Position numbers and translations under genes: made by a program
Notes under the pieces: generated by a model
Told to the model about the DNA's origin: nothing
Database searches by the model: none
Seen by the model: the letters and a program-made list of their open reading frames with translations, nothing else
In this document: positions 42,371 through 50,375 of the stretch, in pieces
Position numbering within the stretch: the first letter of the stretch is position 1
Layout: each line of letters opens with the position of its first letter
NCBI RefSeq assembly: GCF_001905665.1
Contig: NZ_LIVX01000004.1
Coordinates: 185,705 to 249,704 of the forward strand
Direction: 5' to 3'
DNA from: Streptomyces sp. CB02261
Lineage (GTDB): Bacteria; Actinomycetota; Actinomycetes; Streptomycetales; Streptomycetaceae
Length of the DNA stretch: 64,000 nucleotides

Positions 42371-43477
42371 ATGACCGTCCCCGCCCCCGCCCGCCCCCCA
42401 CGCCGCACCCTCCGCCCGCCGTCCTGGCTGCCCGTCGACGGATACGTCCTCGCCCTGCTCGCCACGGTCGGTCTCGCCGCGCTGCTCCCCGCCTCGGGAG
42501 ACGCGGCCGACGTCGCGGAAGGAGCCTCGACCGGGGCCGTGGCCCTCCTCTTCTTCCTCTACGGCGCCAGACTCTCCACCCGCGAGGCCCTCGACGGGCT
42601 CACGCACTGGCGGCTCCACCTCACCGTCCTCAGCAGCACGTTCCTGCTCTTCCCCCTCCTCGGACTCGCCGCGCGCGGCCTCGTCCCCACCGTGCTCACC
42701 CCCGAGCTCTACAGCGGCTTCCTCTTCCTCTGCCTGGTGCCGTCCACCATCCAGTCCTCGATCGCCTTCACCTCGATCGCCCGCGGCAACGTCCCCGCCG
42801 CGATCTGCGCCGGGTCCTTCTCCTCGCTCGCCGGGATCGTCCTGACCCCGCTCCTCGCGGCGCTGCTCCTCGGCGGCAGCGCCGAAGGCCTCTCCGCCGA
42901 CGGTCTCCTGAAGATCGTGCTGCAGCTCCTCGTGCCGTTCCTGGCGGGACAGGTGCTGCGCCGCTGGGTCGGGGGCTTCGTCGGCCGCCACAGGAAGGTC
43001 CTCGGATACGTCGACCGAGGATCGATCCTCCTCGTCGTCTACACCGCTTTCAGCCAGGGAATGGTCGCCGGCATCTGGCACCTCGTGACCCCCGCCCGGC
43101 TCGGGCTGCTGCTCGCCGTCGAGGCCGTCCTGCTCGCCGCGATGCTCGCCCTGACCTGGTACGGAGCCCGCCGCCTCGGCTTCGGCCGGGCCGACCGGAT
43201 CGCGATCCAGTTCGCCGGCTCGAAGAAGAGCCTCGCGGCCGGCCTGCCGATGGCCAGCGTCCTCTTCGGCCCGCAGGCCGCGCTCGCCGTGCTCCCGCTG
43301 ATGCTCTTCCACCAGATGCAGCTGATGGTCTGCGCGGTGCTCGCCAAGCGCCGCTCCCGAGACGTGGAGGGGGAACGGTCGCCCGAGCCCGCCTCCGGGC
43401 CCTCCGCGCCCGAGCCCGCCCCCGCCCCCGGCCACACCGCGCCCGCGCCCGACACCACCGCGGCGTCCCGCGCCTGA
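42371..43477 (+). CDS. bile acid:sodium symporter family (BASS/SBF-like) transporter
   Basis: A 368-residue integral membrane protein with nine or ten hydrophobic helices, including VALLFFLYGARLSTREALDGL, SGFLFLCLVPSTIQSSIAFTSIARGNVPAAICAGSFSSLAGIVLTP and a FAGSKKSLAAGLPMASVLFG crossover-like segment. This matches the SBF-like (YfeH) branch, which transports organic anions with Na+ or H+. The last 40 residues are a Pro/Ala-rich cytosolic tail. Divergent LysR gene next door. Substrate unknown. Confidence 0.88.
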   Translation: MTVPAPARPPRRTLRPPSWLPVDGYVLALLATVGLAALLPASGDAADVAEGASTGAVALLFFLYGARLSTREALDGLTHWRLHLTVLSSTFLLFPLLGLAARGLVPTVLTPELYSGFLFLCLVPSTIQSSIAFTSIARGNVPAAICAGSFSSLAGIVLTPLLAALLLGGSAEGLSADGLLKIVLQLLVPFLAGQVLRRWVGGFVGRHRKVLGYVDRGSILLVVYTAFSQGMVAGIWHLVTPARLGLLLAVEAVLLAAMLALTWYGARRLGFGRADRIAIQFAGSKKSLAAGLPMASVLFGPQAALAVLPLMLFHQMQLMVCAVLAKRRSRDVEGERSPEPASGPSAPEPAPAPGHTAPAPDTTAASRA

Positions 43478-43596
43478 CCGGGCCTCACCGCGCAGCCGCC
43501 CCGTGGCGGGCCCCCGGGCCCCCCGCCCGTTGTCCCGTCCGTCCCCCGTAGGCCGGATCACACCCCCGTCGAGCCCGCGATGATCATCCGGGCCGC

Positions 43597-43602
43597 TACG
43601 GT
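43597..43602 (+). promoter_or_regulatory. -10 element, probable leaderless promoter
   Basis: TACGGT ends 6 nt before the ATG at 43609, with no ribosome site. Confidence 0.45.
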
Positions 43603-43608
43603 GCTCCC

Positions 43609-44130
43609 ATGCCCGCACTCGAACCCGGCCGCACCGCGCTCGTCCTCGTCGACCTCATGGAGCGCATCGTCGCGCTGCCCCTCGCCCCCCGGCCCGGCAC
43701 CGAGGTCCTTGCCGCGGCCGCCCGGCTCGCCGACACCTTCCGGGCCGCCGGCGCCCCCGTCGTCCACATCCGCGTCGAGCGGCCGAACGTCGACCGCCAG
43801 CCGCCCGGCAGCGACCTCGTCCCCGACCTCGTCGAGAACGGCGACCCCGTCGTCGTCAAGCGCACCATCGGCGCCTTCCAGGACACCGGACTCCACGAGC
43901 TGCTCACCGGACTCGGCGCCACCACCCTCGTCCTCGGCGGCATCGCCACCAACCTAGGGGTCGAGTCCACCGCCCGCGCCGCCGCCGACCACGGCTACGA
44001 CCTCGTCTTCGCCGAGGACGCCATGACCGCGCTCACCGCCGACGAGCACCACGCCTCCGTCGCCCTCGACTTCCCCCGCCTCGGCACCGTCGCCCCGGTC
44101 TCGGCGATCACCCTGGACGGCCCCGCGTGA
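43609..44130 (+). CDS. isochorismatase-like hydrolase without the catalytic cysteine
   Basis: A 173-residue protein of the isochorismatase/cysteine hydrolase superfamily. D15 (LVLVDLME) and K84 (VVVKRTIGAF) of the usual triad are present. The position of the nucleophilic Cys is G117 in GGIATNLGVESTARAA. True isochorismatases such as PhzD also lack the Cys, so a vinyl-ether hydrolase or a non-catalytic role is possible, while amidase activity is unlikely. Its TGA overlaps the GTG of the next gene. Confidence 0.87.
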   Translation: MPALEPGRTALVLVDLMERIVALPLAPRPGTEVLAAAARLADTFRAAGAPVVHIRVERPNVDRQPPGSDLVPDLVENGDPVVVKRTIGAFQDTGLHELLTGLGATTLVLGGIATNLGVESTARAAADHGYDLVFAEDAMTALTADEHHASVALDFPRLGTVAPVSAITLDGPA

Positions 44131-44510
44131 CCCCCGTCCCGATACGGTACGGCGCCCGCCCCTGCTCCCTCGTCGTCTGCCGGGGCTGCTGCTGCGGCGA
44201 CGCCCGCAAGAACCCGGGCACGGACCACGCCGGCCAGCTCGCCCGCCTCCGCGCGGCCGCCGCGGCCTCCGGCGGCCGGCTCGCCGTCCGTACCAGCGAC
44301 TGCCTCGGGCCCTGCGCCCAGGCCAACATCGTCGTCGTCCAGCCCTCCACCGAAGGCCGCCGACGCGGCGGACGGGCCGCGTGGGTCGCGTTCACCCTCG
44401 ACGAGGACTCCCTCGACGACATCCTCGCCTGGACGGCGGCCGGCGGCCCCGGCATCGCCGCGCCGCCGGCCACCCTGGCGCTGCAGATGATCGACCCGCC
44501 GAAGAACTGA
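44127..44510 (+). CDS. thioredoxin-like [2Fe-2S] ferredoxin domain protein
   Basis: A 127-residue protein with cysteines C13, C18, C21, C22, C23, C59 and C63. The pattern C....C..CCC...C...C and the SDCLGPCAQAN loop match the thioredoxin-like [2Fe-2S] ferredoxin fold also found in NuoE and cobaltochelatase-linked (2Fe-2S) proteins. It would carry electrons in the cytosol. GTG overlaps the stop of the isochorismatase-like gene (GTGA), indicating coupled translation. Redox partner unknown. Confidence 0.88.
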   Translation: MTPVPIRYGARPCSLVVCRGCCCGDARKNPGTDHAGQLARLRAAAAASGGRLAVRTSDCLGPCAQANIVVVQPSTEGRRRGGRAAWVAFTLDEDSLDDILAWTAAGGPGIAAPPATLALQMIDPPKN

Positions 44511-44683
44511 TCGGGCCCCCGGCTCCCGCCCGGCACCCCGGAAGCCGTGCCACGCCCGGGGCCTTGTCACGGTCGGCCAAGGGGTGCGGGTGAATCTTGG
44601 TGGTTTACGTCAGCGGTTACCCATCAGTCGCTGGCAAGACTGGGGGATCCTGCCGACGATCGAACCACCGAGGGGGTCCCGGG

Positions 44684-45628
44684 ATGACCGGCACTCGCAT
44701 TGCCGCGCTCGGGCACTACCAGCCCGCCAAGGTGCTCACCAACCACGACCTCGCCGCACTGGTCGACACCGACGACGCCTGGATCACCAGCCGGGTCGGC
44801 ATCCGCACCCGGCACGTCGCCGGGCCCGACGAGCCCGTCGACGAACTCGCCGCGCACGCCGCGGGCAAGGCCCTGGCCACGGCCGGGCTCACCCCCGACG
44901 ACATCGACCTCGTCCTCGTCGCCACCTCCACGGCCATCGACCGCTCGCCCAACACGGCCGCCCGCGTCGCCGCCCGCCTCGGCATGACCTCGCCCGCCAC
45001 CATGGACCTCAACGTGGTCTGCGCCGGGTTCACCCACGCCCTGGCCACCGCCGACCACGCCGTACGGGCCGGCGGAGCGCGCCGTGTCCTGGTCGTCGGC
45101 GCCGACAAGATGACCGACGTGACCGACTGGACGGACCGCACCACCTGCGTCCTCGTCGGCGACGGCGCGGGCGCCGCGATCGTCGAGGCCACGGAGTCCG
45201 ACACCGGCGCCATCGGACCGGTCCTGTGGGGTTCCGTCCCGGGCATGGGCAACGCCGTCCGGATCGAGGGCACCCCGCCCCGCTTCGCGCAGGAGGGCCA
45301 GAGCGTCTACCGCTGGGCCACCCAGCGGCTGCCCGCCCTCGCCCGGCAGGCCTGCGAGCGGTCGGGGATCGCCCCCGAGGACCTCGCGGGCGTGGTCCTG
45401 CACCAGGCCAACCTGCGGATCATCGAACCGCTCGCCGCGAAGATCGGCGCCGTCAACGCGATCGTCGCCCGCGACGTCGTCGACTCCGGCAACACCTCGG
45501 CCGCCTCGATCCCGCTCGCCCTCGCCAAGCTCGTCGAACGCGGTGAACTGGCCTCCGGCGCGCCGGTCCTCCTGTTCGGGTTCGGCGGAAACCTCTCGTA
45601 CGCGGGTCAGGTCGTCCGGGTTCCCTGA
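44684..45628 (+). CDS. 3-oxoacyl-ACP synthase III family protein (KAS III, FabH-like)
   Basis: A 314-residue condensing enzyme that would join a short acyl-CoA to malonyl-ACP. The triad is C113 (NVVCAGFTH), H240 (LHQANLRII) and N270 (GNTSAAS). Length and motifs fit FabH, but no other fab genes or a biosynthetic cluster adjoin, so it is probably a secondary KAS III homologue rather than the housekeeping enzyme. GAGGGGG precedes the start at 44684; an upstream in-frame start at 44597 lacks support. Confidence 0.9.
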   Translation: MTGTRIAALGHYQPAKVLTNHDLAALVDTDDAWITSRVGIRTRHVAGPDEPVDELAAHAAGKALATAGLTPDDIDLVLVATSTAIDRSPNTAARVAARLGMTSPATMDLNVVCAGFTHALATADHAVRAGGARRVLVVGADKMTDVTDWTDRTTCVLVGDGAGAAIVEATESDTGAIGPVLWGSVPGMGNAVRIEGTPPRFAQEGQSVYRWATQRLPALARQACERSGIAPEDLAGVVLHQANLRIIEPLAAKIGAVNAIVARDVVDSGNTSAASIPLALAKLVERGELASGAPVLLFGFGGNLSYAGQVVRVP

Positions 45629-45771
45629 CGGCGGCGGGTCGCAACCCGTTCGGCGGGGCCCGGTGGCGGCGCGCCGGGGGCGGACCTAGCTTCGATCGCG
45701 GTGAGGGTCGTCGCCTTCCGGCACGGAATCGCTCCGCGGCCGGGCCCTCCCGGGATCTGGAGGACACCGCC

Positions 45772-46326
45772 ATGCGCGCGATACGTGCCGCCGCCGCAGC
45801 CCTGCTGAGCGCCGCCGCCGTGGTCGCGGTCGCGCCGGGGGCCCTGGCGGGCGAGGAGAAGCCCGACGTCACCTCGTTCGGTTTCTCCGTCAGCCCCGAG
45901 ACCGTCGCCCCCGGCGGCACGGTCACCCTCACCTCCGAGGGCTGCGAGGTGCCGTCGGTGAGCGTCACCTCCGGTGTCTTCGACACCGTGACCCTGGAAG
46001 AGGGCCGTCCGGGCACCGCGACCGTCGACTTCGACGCCAAGGCCGGCGCCCAGTACGAGATCACCTTCGACTGCCAGGGCGAACGCGGCACGACCACCCT
46101 CACCGTCGCCCAGGCCGACACCGGCGGGAAGACGACCGGGCACGACGACCGCACGCAGGTCGCGGCGCACAAGGGCGTCAAGGCCGGCTACGGGACCGTC
46201 GCCGCATCCGAGGCGGAGTCCGACGGCCTCGGCGTCGCCGAGGTGGTCACCGGCGTCCTGCTCATCGCGGGGGCGCTCGGCGCCGCCGTCGTCCTGATCC
46301 GCCGACGCGGCGCCGACCGCATCTGA
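45772..46326 (+). CDS. secreted cell-surface protein with C-terminal membrane anchor
   Basis: A 184-residue protein: signal peptide (residues 1-26), one Ig/beta-sandwich-like domain (FGFSVSPETVAPGGTVTLTSEGCEV...YEITFDCQG, two cysteines), a linker, then KGVKAGYGTVAASE, a hydrophobic helix (EVVTGVLLIAGALGAAVVL) and an RRRGADR tail. This layout resembles a sortase substrate but there is no LPXTG. GGAGG precedes the ATG. The class F sortase gene follows. Confidence 0.85.
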   Translation: MRAIRAAAAALLSAAAVVAVAPGALAGEEKPDVTSFGFSVSPETVAPGGTVTLTSEGCEVPSVSVTSGVFDTVTLEEGRPGTATVDFDAKAGAQYEITFDCQGERGTTTLTVAQADTGGKTTGHDDRTQVAAHKGVKAGYGTVAASEAESDGLGVAEVVTGVLLIAGALGAAVVLIRRRGADRI

Positions 46327-46352
46327 CGGCCGGGAACCGGGGGCCTCCGTCG

Positions 46353-46393
46353 GCCCCTCCGCCCCGGTGTGACGAGGTCCGGGGCGGAGGGGC
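46353..46393. terminator. strong terminator hairpin
   Basis: GCCCCTCCGCCCCGG (46353-46367) pairs perfectly with CCGGGGCGGAGGGGC (46379-46393), an 11-nt loop between. It lies between the surface protein and sortase genes and could separate or attenuate their transcription. Confidence 0.75.
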
Positions 46394-46499
46394 GCCATGC
46401 CCACCGGCGAGGACGCGAGGAGGGACCCGGGTCGGCCGGGCCGACGGGGCGGTCGAAGATGACGGTACGGAGCGGTGGAGCGGAACGGGGCGGTCGTAC

Positions 46500-47144
46500 G
46501 TGACAGGGTGGGCGGACGGTACGGGACGGCGCGGCGCCTGGGGTGTCGTGGCCGTGGTCCTGCTCGTCGGCGTCCACCTCGTGCGCGGCGGTACGGAGGA
46601 ACTCCGTCCCGCGGGCCCGCCGCAGCCCCTCGCCGCCGCCGCGCCCCACGGCGACCGGGCGGCCGCCGTGCCCGTACCCGGTCCGCTGCCCCCGTCCACA
46701 CCCGTACGGGTCCGTGTCCCCGCCGTCCGGATCGACGCGCCCGTCACCACGGTCGGGCTCGACGCCGACGGCTGGATCGAGGCCCCGCCGCCCGAGGACG
46801 ACCGGCTCGCGGGCTGGTTCAGCGGTGCCGTCACGCCCGGCGAGCGCGGCACCGCCGTCGTCGTCGGCCACGTCGACGTCCCGAGCGGACGGGCCGTCTT
46901 CCACGACCTCGGGGCCCTCGGCAGAGGAAACCGGGTGGAGATCACGCGCCGCGACGGACGGACCGCCGTCTTCGCCGTGTACGGGGTCGAGGTCGTCCCC
47001 AAGGAGGGCTTCCCCGCCGAACGGGTCTACGGCGACGCCGGCGTCCCCGAACTCCGCCTGATCACCTGCGGCGGCACCTTCACCGAGGAGAGCGGCTATG
47101 CCGGGAACGTGGTGGTATCGGCCCGCCTGGTGCAGGTCAACTGA
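46500..47144 (+). CDS. class F sortase
   Basis: A 214-residue membrane-anchored transpeptidase: helix WGVVAVVLLVGVHLV, then the sortase barrel (VRVPAVRIDAPVTTVGLDADG). H124 is in VVGHVD and C190 in LRLITCGG. The catalytic arginine normally found in a YRDNVVV-like strand is not there; the sequence is GYAGNVVVSAR. It probably acts on the upstream surface protein or others. GTG start at 46500 with only a weak ribosome site. Confidence 0.87.
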   Translation: MTGWADGTGRRGAWGVVAVVLLVGVHLVRGGTEELRPAGPPQPLAAAAPHGDRAAAVPVPGPLPPSTPVRVRVPAVRIDAPVTTVGLDADGWIEAPPPEDDRLAGWFSGAVTPGERGTAVVVGHVDVPSGRAVFHDLGALGRGNRVEITRRDGRTAVFAVYGVEVVPKEGFPAERVYGDAGVPELRLITCGGTFTEESGYAGNVVVSARLVQVN

Positions 47145-47353
47145 CCTGACGGACTCCCGGGCGGAGGATTGGCCTGGACCGCGTGGAGGTCGCAAGGTTG
47201 CCTCCACGGAGCCGGCGTCGGGGGGCGCCGGGCTCCCCACCCCGCCACCGACCGCGCACGGGGGCGAGCGGTCCGTGACGGGTCCGGGGGAATCGGGTCG
47301 CCCCACCCCACTGACCACGGAAAACGTGGGTGAAAGGCGCCTCGAACCCCTGG

Positions 47354-47359
47354 TAGAGT
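47354..47359 (+). promoter_or_regulatory. -10 element of the tRNA-Leu gene
   Basis: TAGAGT, a common -10 for Streptomyces tRNA genes, lies 44 bp before the mature tRNA 5' end. The -35 is weak (GAAAGG region). Confidence 0.45.
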
Positions 47360-47363
47360 TACA

Positions 47364-47397
47364 TCTGTCGCCGCGAGGGAAACCCCGAAGCGACAGA
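47364..47397 (+). other. hairpin in the pre-tRNA leader
   Basis: TCTGTCGC (47364-47371) pairs with GCGACAGA (47390-47397); an inner GGG-AAA-CCC can stack. It ends 6 nt before the tRNA and may guide RNase P processing. Confidence 0.5.
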
Positions 47398-47403
47398 CAC
47401 CTT

Positions 47404-47491
47404 GTCCGGGTGGCGGAATGGCAGACGCGCTAGCTTGAGGTGCTAGTGCCCTTTATCGGGCGTGGGGGTTCAAGTCCCCCCTCGGACACCA
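47404..47491 (+). tRNA. tRNA-Leu (GAG)
   Basis: An 88-nt class II tRNA. The acceptor stem pairs GTCCGGG with CTCGGAC, followed by A and encoded CCA. The D arm contains GGCGGAATGGCAGACGC, the anticodon loop TTGAGGT gives GAG (reads CUC/CUU), a long variable arm follows, and the T arm GGGGGTTCAAGTCCCCC is canonical. A terminator follows immediately. Confidence 0.96.
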
Positions 47492-47495
47492 GTGG

Positions 47496-47529
47496 AAATG
47501 CCGGTCGATCTTCGGATCGACCGGCATTT
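47496..47529. terminator. bidirectional terminator, 15-bp stem with TTCG loop
   Basis: AAATGCCGGTCGATC - TTCG - GATCGACCGGCATTT, a perfect stem with a stable UUCG tetraloop. It ends both the tRNA transcript and, on the minus strand, the convergent methyltransferase gene. Confidence 0.9.
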
Positions 47530-47548
47530 CGCGTATGCGCGCCCTCGA

Positions 47549-48274
47549 TCAGGCCGTTCGCTCCTGGGGCTTCCGTGCCACCACGAGCCGGCACCGCGGG
47601 CTCCCGTCCTCCCTGCGGCCCAGGGTCTCGACCGGGGTGAGGGAGACGTCGAAGCCCGCCTCCCGCAGTCGGCCGCGGACGTCCGCGAGGCGGAAGGTGC
47701 GGTAGTACATGACGAACGGCGGGCGCCACACGGCGTTGCGGACGCGCATCGCCGCGTCGAAGCCCCACAGGATCCAGTAGAGGCGGGATCCGACCGGCGG
47801 CGGGGCCGGCAGGGGGAAGGCGAAGGTGCCCCCGGGGCGGAGGGAGGCGTGGACCTGGCCGAACAGGGTGCGCTGGGCGTCCGGGAGGAAGTGCCCGAAG
47901 GCGCCGAAGCTGACCGCCAGGTCGAAGACCGGGGCGAAGGGCAGGGCCAGGGCGTCGGCACGGACCAGGTCGGCGCCGGGGTGCGCGTCGCGGGCCCGGC
48001 CGAGCATGCCCGTACTGAAGTCGACGCCGGTGACCCGGCCCGCGCAGACCGCGCGGAGGACGCCGAGCCCCGCGCCGGTACCGCAGCAGACGTCGAGCCC
48101 GGAGTCGAAGGGCCCGAGGGGCTCCAGGGTGCGGGTGACGGCGGTCAGCAGTCGGTCGGAGGTACGGAACGGGGTCGCGTCGAAGGCGTCGGCGAGGAGG
48201 TCGTAGCCGTGCTCGACCGAGGAGAGGCCCTGGACGGCCAGCTCGCGGAGGCTGGGACCCTGCGGGGTGAACAT
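47549..48274 (-). CDS. class I SAM-dependent methyltransferase
   Basis: A 241-residue methyltransferase with motif I GLDVCCGTGAGLGVLRA, acidic loop VTGVDFSTGMLGRAR, and PVFDLAVSFGAFGHFLP and SLRPGGTFAFPLP as later motifs. Residues LYWILWGFDAAMRVRNAVW form an unusual aromatic helix that may face a membrane or hydrophobic substrate. Substrate unknown. Convergent with the tRNA gene. Confidence 0.88.
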   Translation of the reverse strand: MFTPQGPSLRELAVQGLSSVEHGYDLLADAFDATPFRTSDRLLTAVTRTLEPLGPFDSGLDVCCGTGAGLGVLRAVCAGRVTGVDFSTGMLGRARDAHPGADLVRADALALPFAPVFDLAVSFGAFGHFLPDAQRTLFGQVHASLRPGGTFAFPLPAPPPVGSRLYWILWGFDAAMRVRNAVWRPPFVMYYRTFRLADVRGRLREAGFDVSLTPVETLGRREDGSPRCRLVVARKPQERTA

Positions 48275-48308
48275 GCTCCCGACCCTATGCCGTCCGTGGC
48301 CCCCGCGG

Positions 48309-48800
48309 TCAGAGCGTGCTGCCCACCTGCGGCGCCGTCCAGGACGGTGCGATCCCCGTCAGCTGGCAGACCAGCAGGTAGAGGGGGATCGGCGGGGTGT
48401 ACGGCGAGGTGCCGTCGGGGTGGTGGATGAGGCGCGGCCGGCGGTCCGGGATCTCGGCGCCCGGCGCGTAGCAGCCGGGCAGGGGCCAGGCCAGGTCGTG
48501 GTCGGAGCCGGCCGGGACCAGCCACCACCACCAGTCGGCGTCCGCGTAGACGCAGCCCTTGGCGGGGAGGCGGGAGAGGATCTTGAAGCCGAAGCGGGCG
48601 GGGACGCCGACGGCGTCGCAGCCGAGGCCGGTGTGCAGCCCGGCGGGGACGGTGAGCCGGGTGGCGCCCAGTTCGCGAGGGCGGCCGGCACCGGAGCGGA
48701 GTCCGGAGGAGAGGCGGGGCTCCTGTGCGCGGCCGGAGCCGGGGGACCTGCGGGTCCCGGGGAGCAGCGGGATCATGCGGGTGGCCCTCGACCTCAGCAT
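48309..48800 (-). CDS. hypothetical protein of the BldB/WhiJ-type locus
   Basis: A 163-residue protein whose ATG overlaps the stop of the ATPase gene by 7 bases. The first 45 residues are Arg/Ser/Pro-rich; the rest contains the striking YADADWWWWLVPAGSDHDLAWPLPGCY and LIHHPDGTSPYTPPIPLYLLVC. No known domain, but to my memory similar WWWW-containing proteins accompany XRE/ATPase loci of Streptomyces. GGGGGAA precedes the start. Function unknown. Confidence 0.72.
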   Translation of the reverse strand: MLRSRATRMIPLLPGTRRSPGSGRAQEPRLSSGLRSGAGRPRELGATRLTVPAGLHTGLGCDAVGVPARFGFKILSRLPAKGCVYADADWWWWLVPAGSDHDLAWPLPGCYAPGAEIPDRRPRLIHHPDGTSPYTPPIPLYLLVCQLTGIAPSWTAPQVGSTL

Positions 48801-49228
48801 GGTTCCCCCATGCCGTGGGCCAGTTCCGCCCAGACGACCTGGGCCGTACCGAGTCCGGTGCGGTCGGCTCCCCAGGCGGTGCACAGCGCGTCGACGATCA
48901 GGAGTCCGCGGCCGCGCTCGTCCTCGCCGCAGTTGTCGCGTATGCACGGTCCCGCCGGGCCGCCCTCGTCCCGTACGGCTATCCGCAGGGTCTCCTCGTC
49001 CTCGCGGATCTCGCAGACCACCCGGCCGCTCGCGGTGTGCACGACGGCGTTGGTGACCAGCTCGGAGACGACCAGGGACACCGTGTCGCGGATGCCGGGG
49101 CCGCAGCCCCAGAGGATGAGCCGCTCCTCGGCGAGTCTGCGGGCCCGTGCGACCGAGGCGGTGAGGGCGGGGAGCTCGAAGGCGAACCGGCGGACGGAAT
49201 CGGCGTGCGGCAGTGGGCGCTGGGCCAT
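48794..49228 (-). CDS. anti-sigma-factor-type ATP-binding protein (RsbW/SpoIIAB-like)
   Basis: A 144-residue GHKL ATPase/kinase domain. The N box is LVVSELVTNAVVHT, the G1 box RDEGGPAGP and the G2 box GRGLLIVDALC. In Streptomyces such single-domain proteins accompany XRE/DUF5753 and DUF397 genes and may act as serine kinases or anti-sigma-like switches in development. It is divergent from the XRE gene and coupled to the hypothetical gene downstream. Confidence 0.9.
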   Translation of the reverse strand: MAQRPLPHADSVRRFAFELPALTASVARARRLAEERLILWGCGPGIRDTVSLVVSELVTNAVVHTASGRVVCEIREDEETLRIAVRDEGGPAGPCIRDNCGEDERGRGLLIVDALCTAWGADRTGLGTAQVVWAELAHGMGEPC

Positions 49229-49399
49229 GACCCTGGGGGCTCGAGGACTCAAGAGACCTGAGGGCTGCGCGTTACCAGAAGCCACGACCGGTTCCTCACA
49301 ACAGTGGGCAGGACTGCCGTACGGCGCTGTCGCCGTGGCTGGGTGGCGCACGGCGGCAGCGTGTACTGGTTCACCGGAACACTGTCCTCCTGAGTCGGA

Positions 49400-49436
49400 C
49401 ACTTGGCAAGTGGCACTCTGAAAATTGCAGAGTGCC
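49400..49436. promoter_or_regulatory. two overlapping palindromes in the XRE/ATPase promoter region
   Basis: CACTTG-G-CAAGTG (49400-49412) adjoins GGCACTCTG-AAAATTG-CAGAGTGCC (49412-49436), a perfect 9-7-9 inverted repeat. They sit 64-100 bp before the XRE start codon and are good candidates for operators of that regulator. Confidence 0.6.
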
Positions 49437-49499
49437 GTGTTCTCAGGGGCCCTGCTTCGTGGCACACTCATCGAAACAGTGCGTCGGGGAGGTCTGAGA

Positions 49500-50375
49500 G
49501 TGAGCGAGCCGCGGTCCGCCCCCACGGTGGGACAGGTCGTTCTCGGGAGGCGCCTGCAGGATCTGCGGGAGCGTGCCGGCCTGAAGAGGGAAGAGGCCGC
49601 GAAGATCCTCCGGGTGGCCCCGGCCACCGTCCGGCGGATGGAGACCGCCGAGGTCGCACTGAAGATCCCGTACGTGCAGCTCCTGTTGAAGGAGTACGGG
49701 ATCACGGACTCCGAGGCGGAGGGCTTCATCGCCCTCGCGGAGGAGGCCAACCTCCCCGGCTGGTGGCAGCGGTTCCACGACGTGCTGCCCGGCTGGTTCT
49801 CCATGTACGTGAGCCTGGAGGGGGCCGCCAGCCTCATCCGGGCGTACGAGCCCCAGTTCGTCCCCGGCCTGCTCCAGACCGGGGACTACGCCCGCGCCAT
49901 TCTGCGCAGCGGGGCGGTCGGTGGCGGCAGCGATGCCGACAAGGAAGAGGAGACCGAACGGCATGTAGCCCTGCGGATGGAGCGCCAGTCCCTGCTGACC
50001 AGGGAGGACGCCCCGAAGTTCTGGGTGATCATGGACGAGACGGTCTTCCGCCGACCGGTCGGCGCCGGGCCCGAAGTGATGCGCGACCAGCTCGACCGGC
50101 TGCTCGAAGCGTCCGAGCTGCCGAACGTCACCCTGCAGATCGCGGAGTTCGCGTCCGGCCACCACCCCGGCACCTACGGACCGTTCGTCCTCTTCCGCTT
50201 CGCCATGCCGGAACTCCCGGACATGGTCTACAGCGAGTACCTGACCGGCGCCGTCTATCTCGACGCGCGCCCCGAGGTGGCATCCCACCTGGAGGTCATG
50301 GACCGCATGGCGGCTCAGGCCGCGACTGCACAACGCACGAAGGAGATCCTCCGGGACCTCCGCAAGGAGCTGTGA
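49500..50375 (+). CDS. XRE family regulator with DUF5753 domain
   Basis: A 291-residue regulator. The HTH is VLGRRLQDLRERAGLKREEAAKILRVAPATVRRMETAEV (residues about 14-52); DUF5753 follows (AASLIRAYEPQFVPGLLQTGDYARAIL; FWVIMDETVFRRPVG; PFVLFRFAMPELPDMVY). This is the WhiJ/Scr1-type regulator family. GTG at 49500 follows GGAGG. The DUF397 gene starts directly after its stop (TGAATG). Confidence 0.93.
   Translation: MSEPRSAPTVGQVVLGRRLQDLRERAGLKREEAAKILRVAPATVRRMETAEVALKIPYVQLLLKEYGITDSEAEGFIALAEEANLPGWWQRFHDVLPGWFSMYVSLEGAASLIRAYEPQFVPGLLQTGDYARAILRSGAVGGGSDADKEEETERHVALRMERQSLLTREDAPKFWVIMDETVFRRPVGAGPEVMRDQLDRLLEASELPNVTLQIAEFASGHHPGTYGPFVLFRFAMPELPDMVYSEYLTGAVYLDARPEVASHLEVMDRMAAQAATAQRTKEILRDLRKEL

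Noticed and set aside
44515..44575. Terminator hairpin after the [2Fe-2S] gene
   Set aside because: The GGCCCCCGG/CCGGGGCC arms need a bulge and the alternative GGCAC/GTGCC stem is short; support is too weak to list.
44684..45628. Start of a polyketide or fatty-acid biosynthetic cluster
   Set aside because: The KAS III gene has no ACP, other ketosynthase or tailoring genes next to it.
47404..47491. Integration site of a genomic island at the tRNA-Leu gene
   Set aside because: No integrase, no duplicated tRNA 3' end and no change in gene character are visible on either side.
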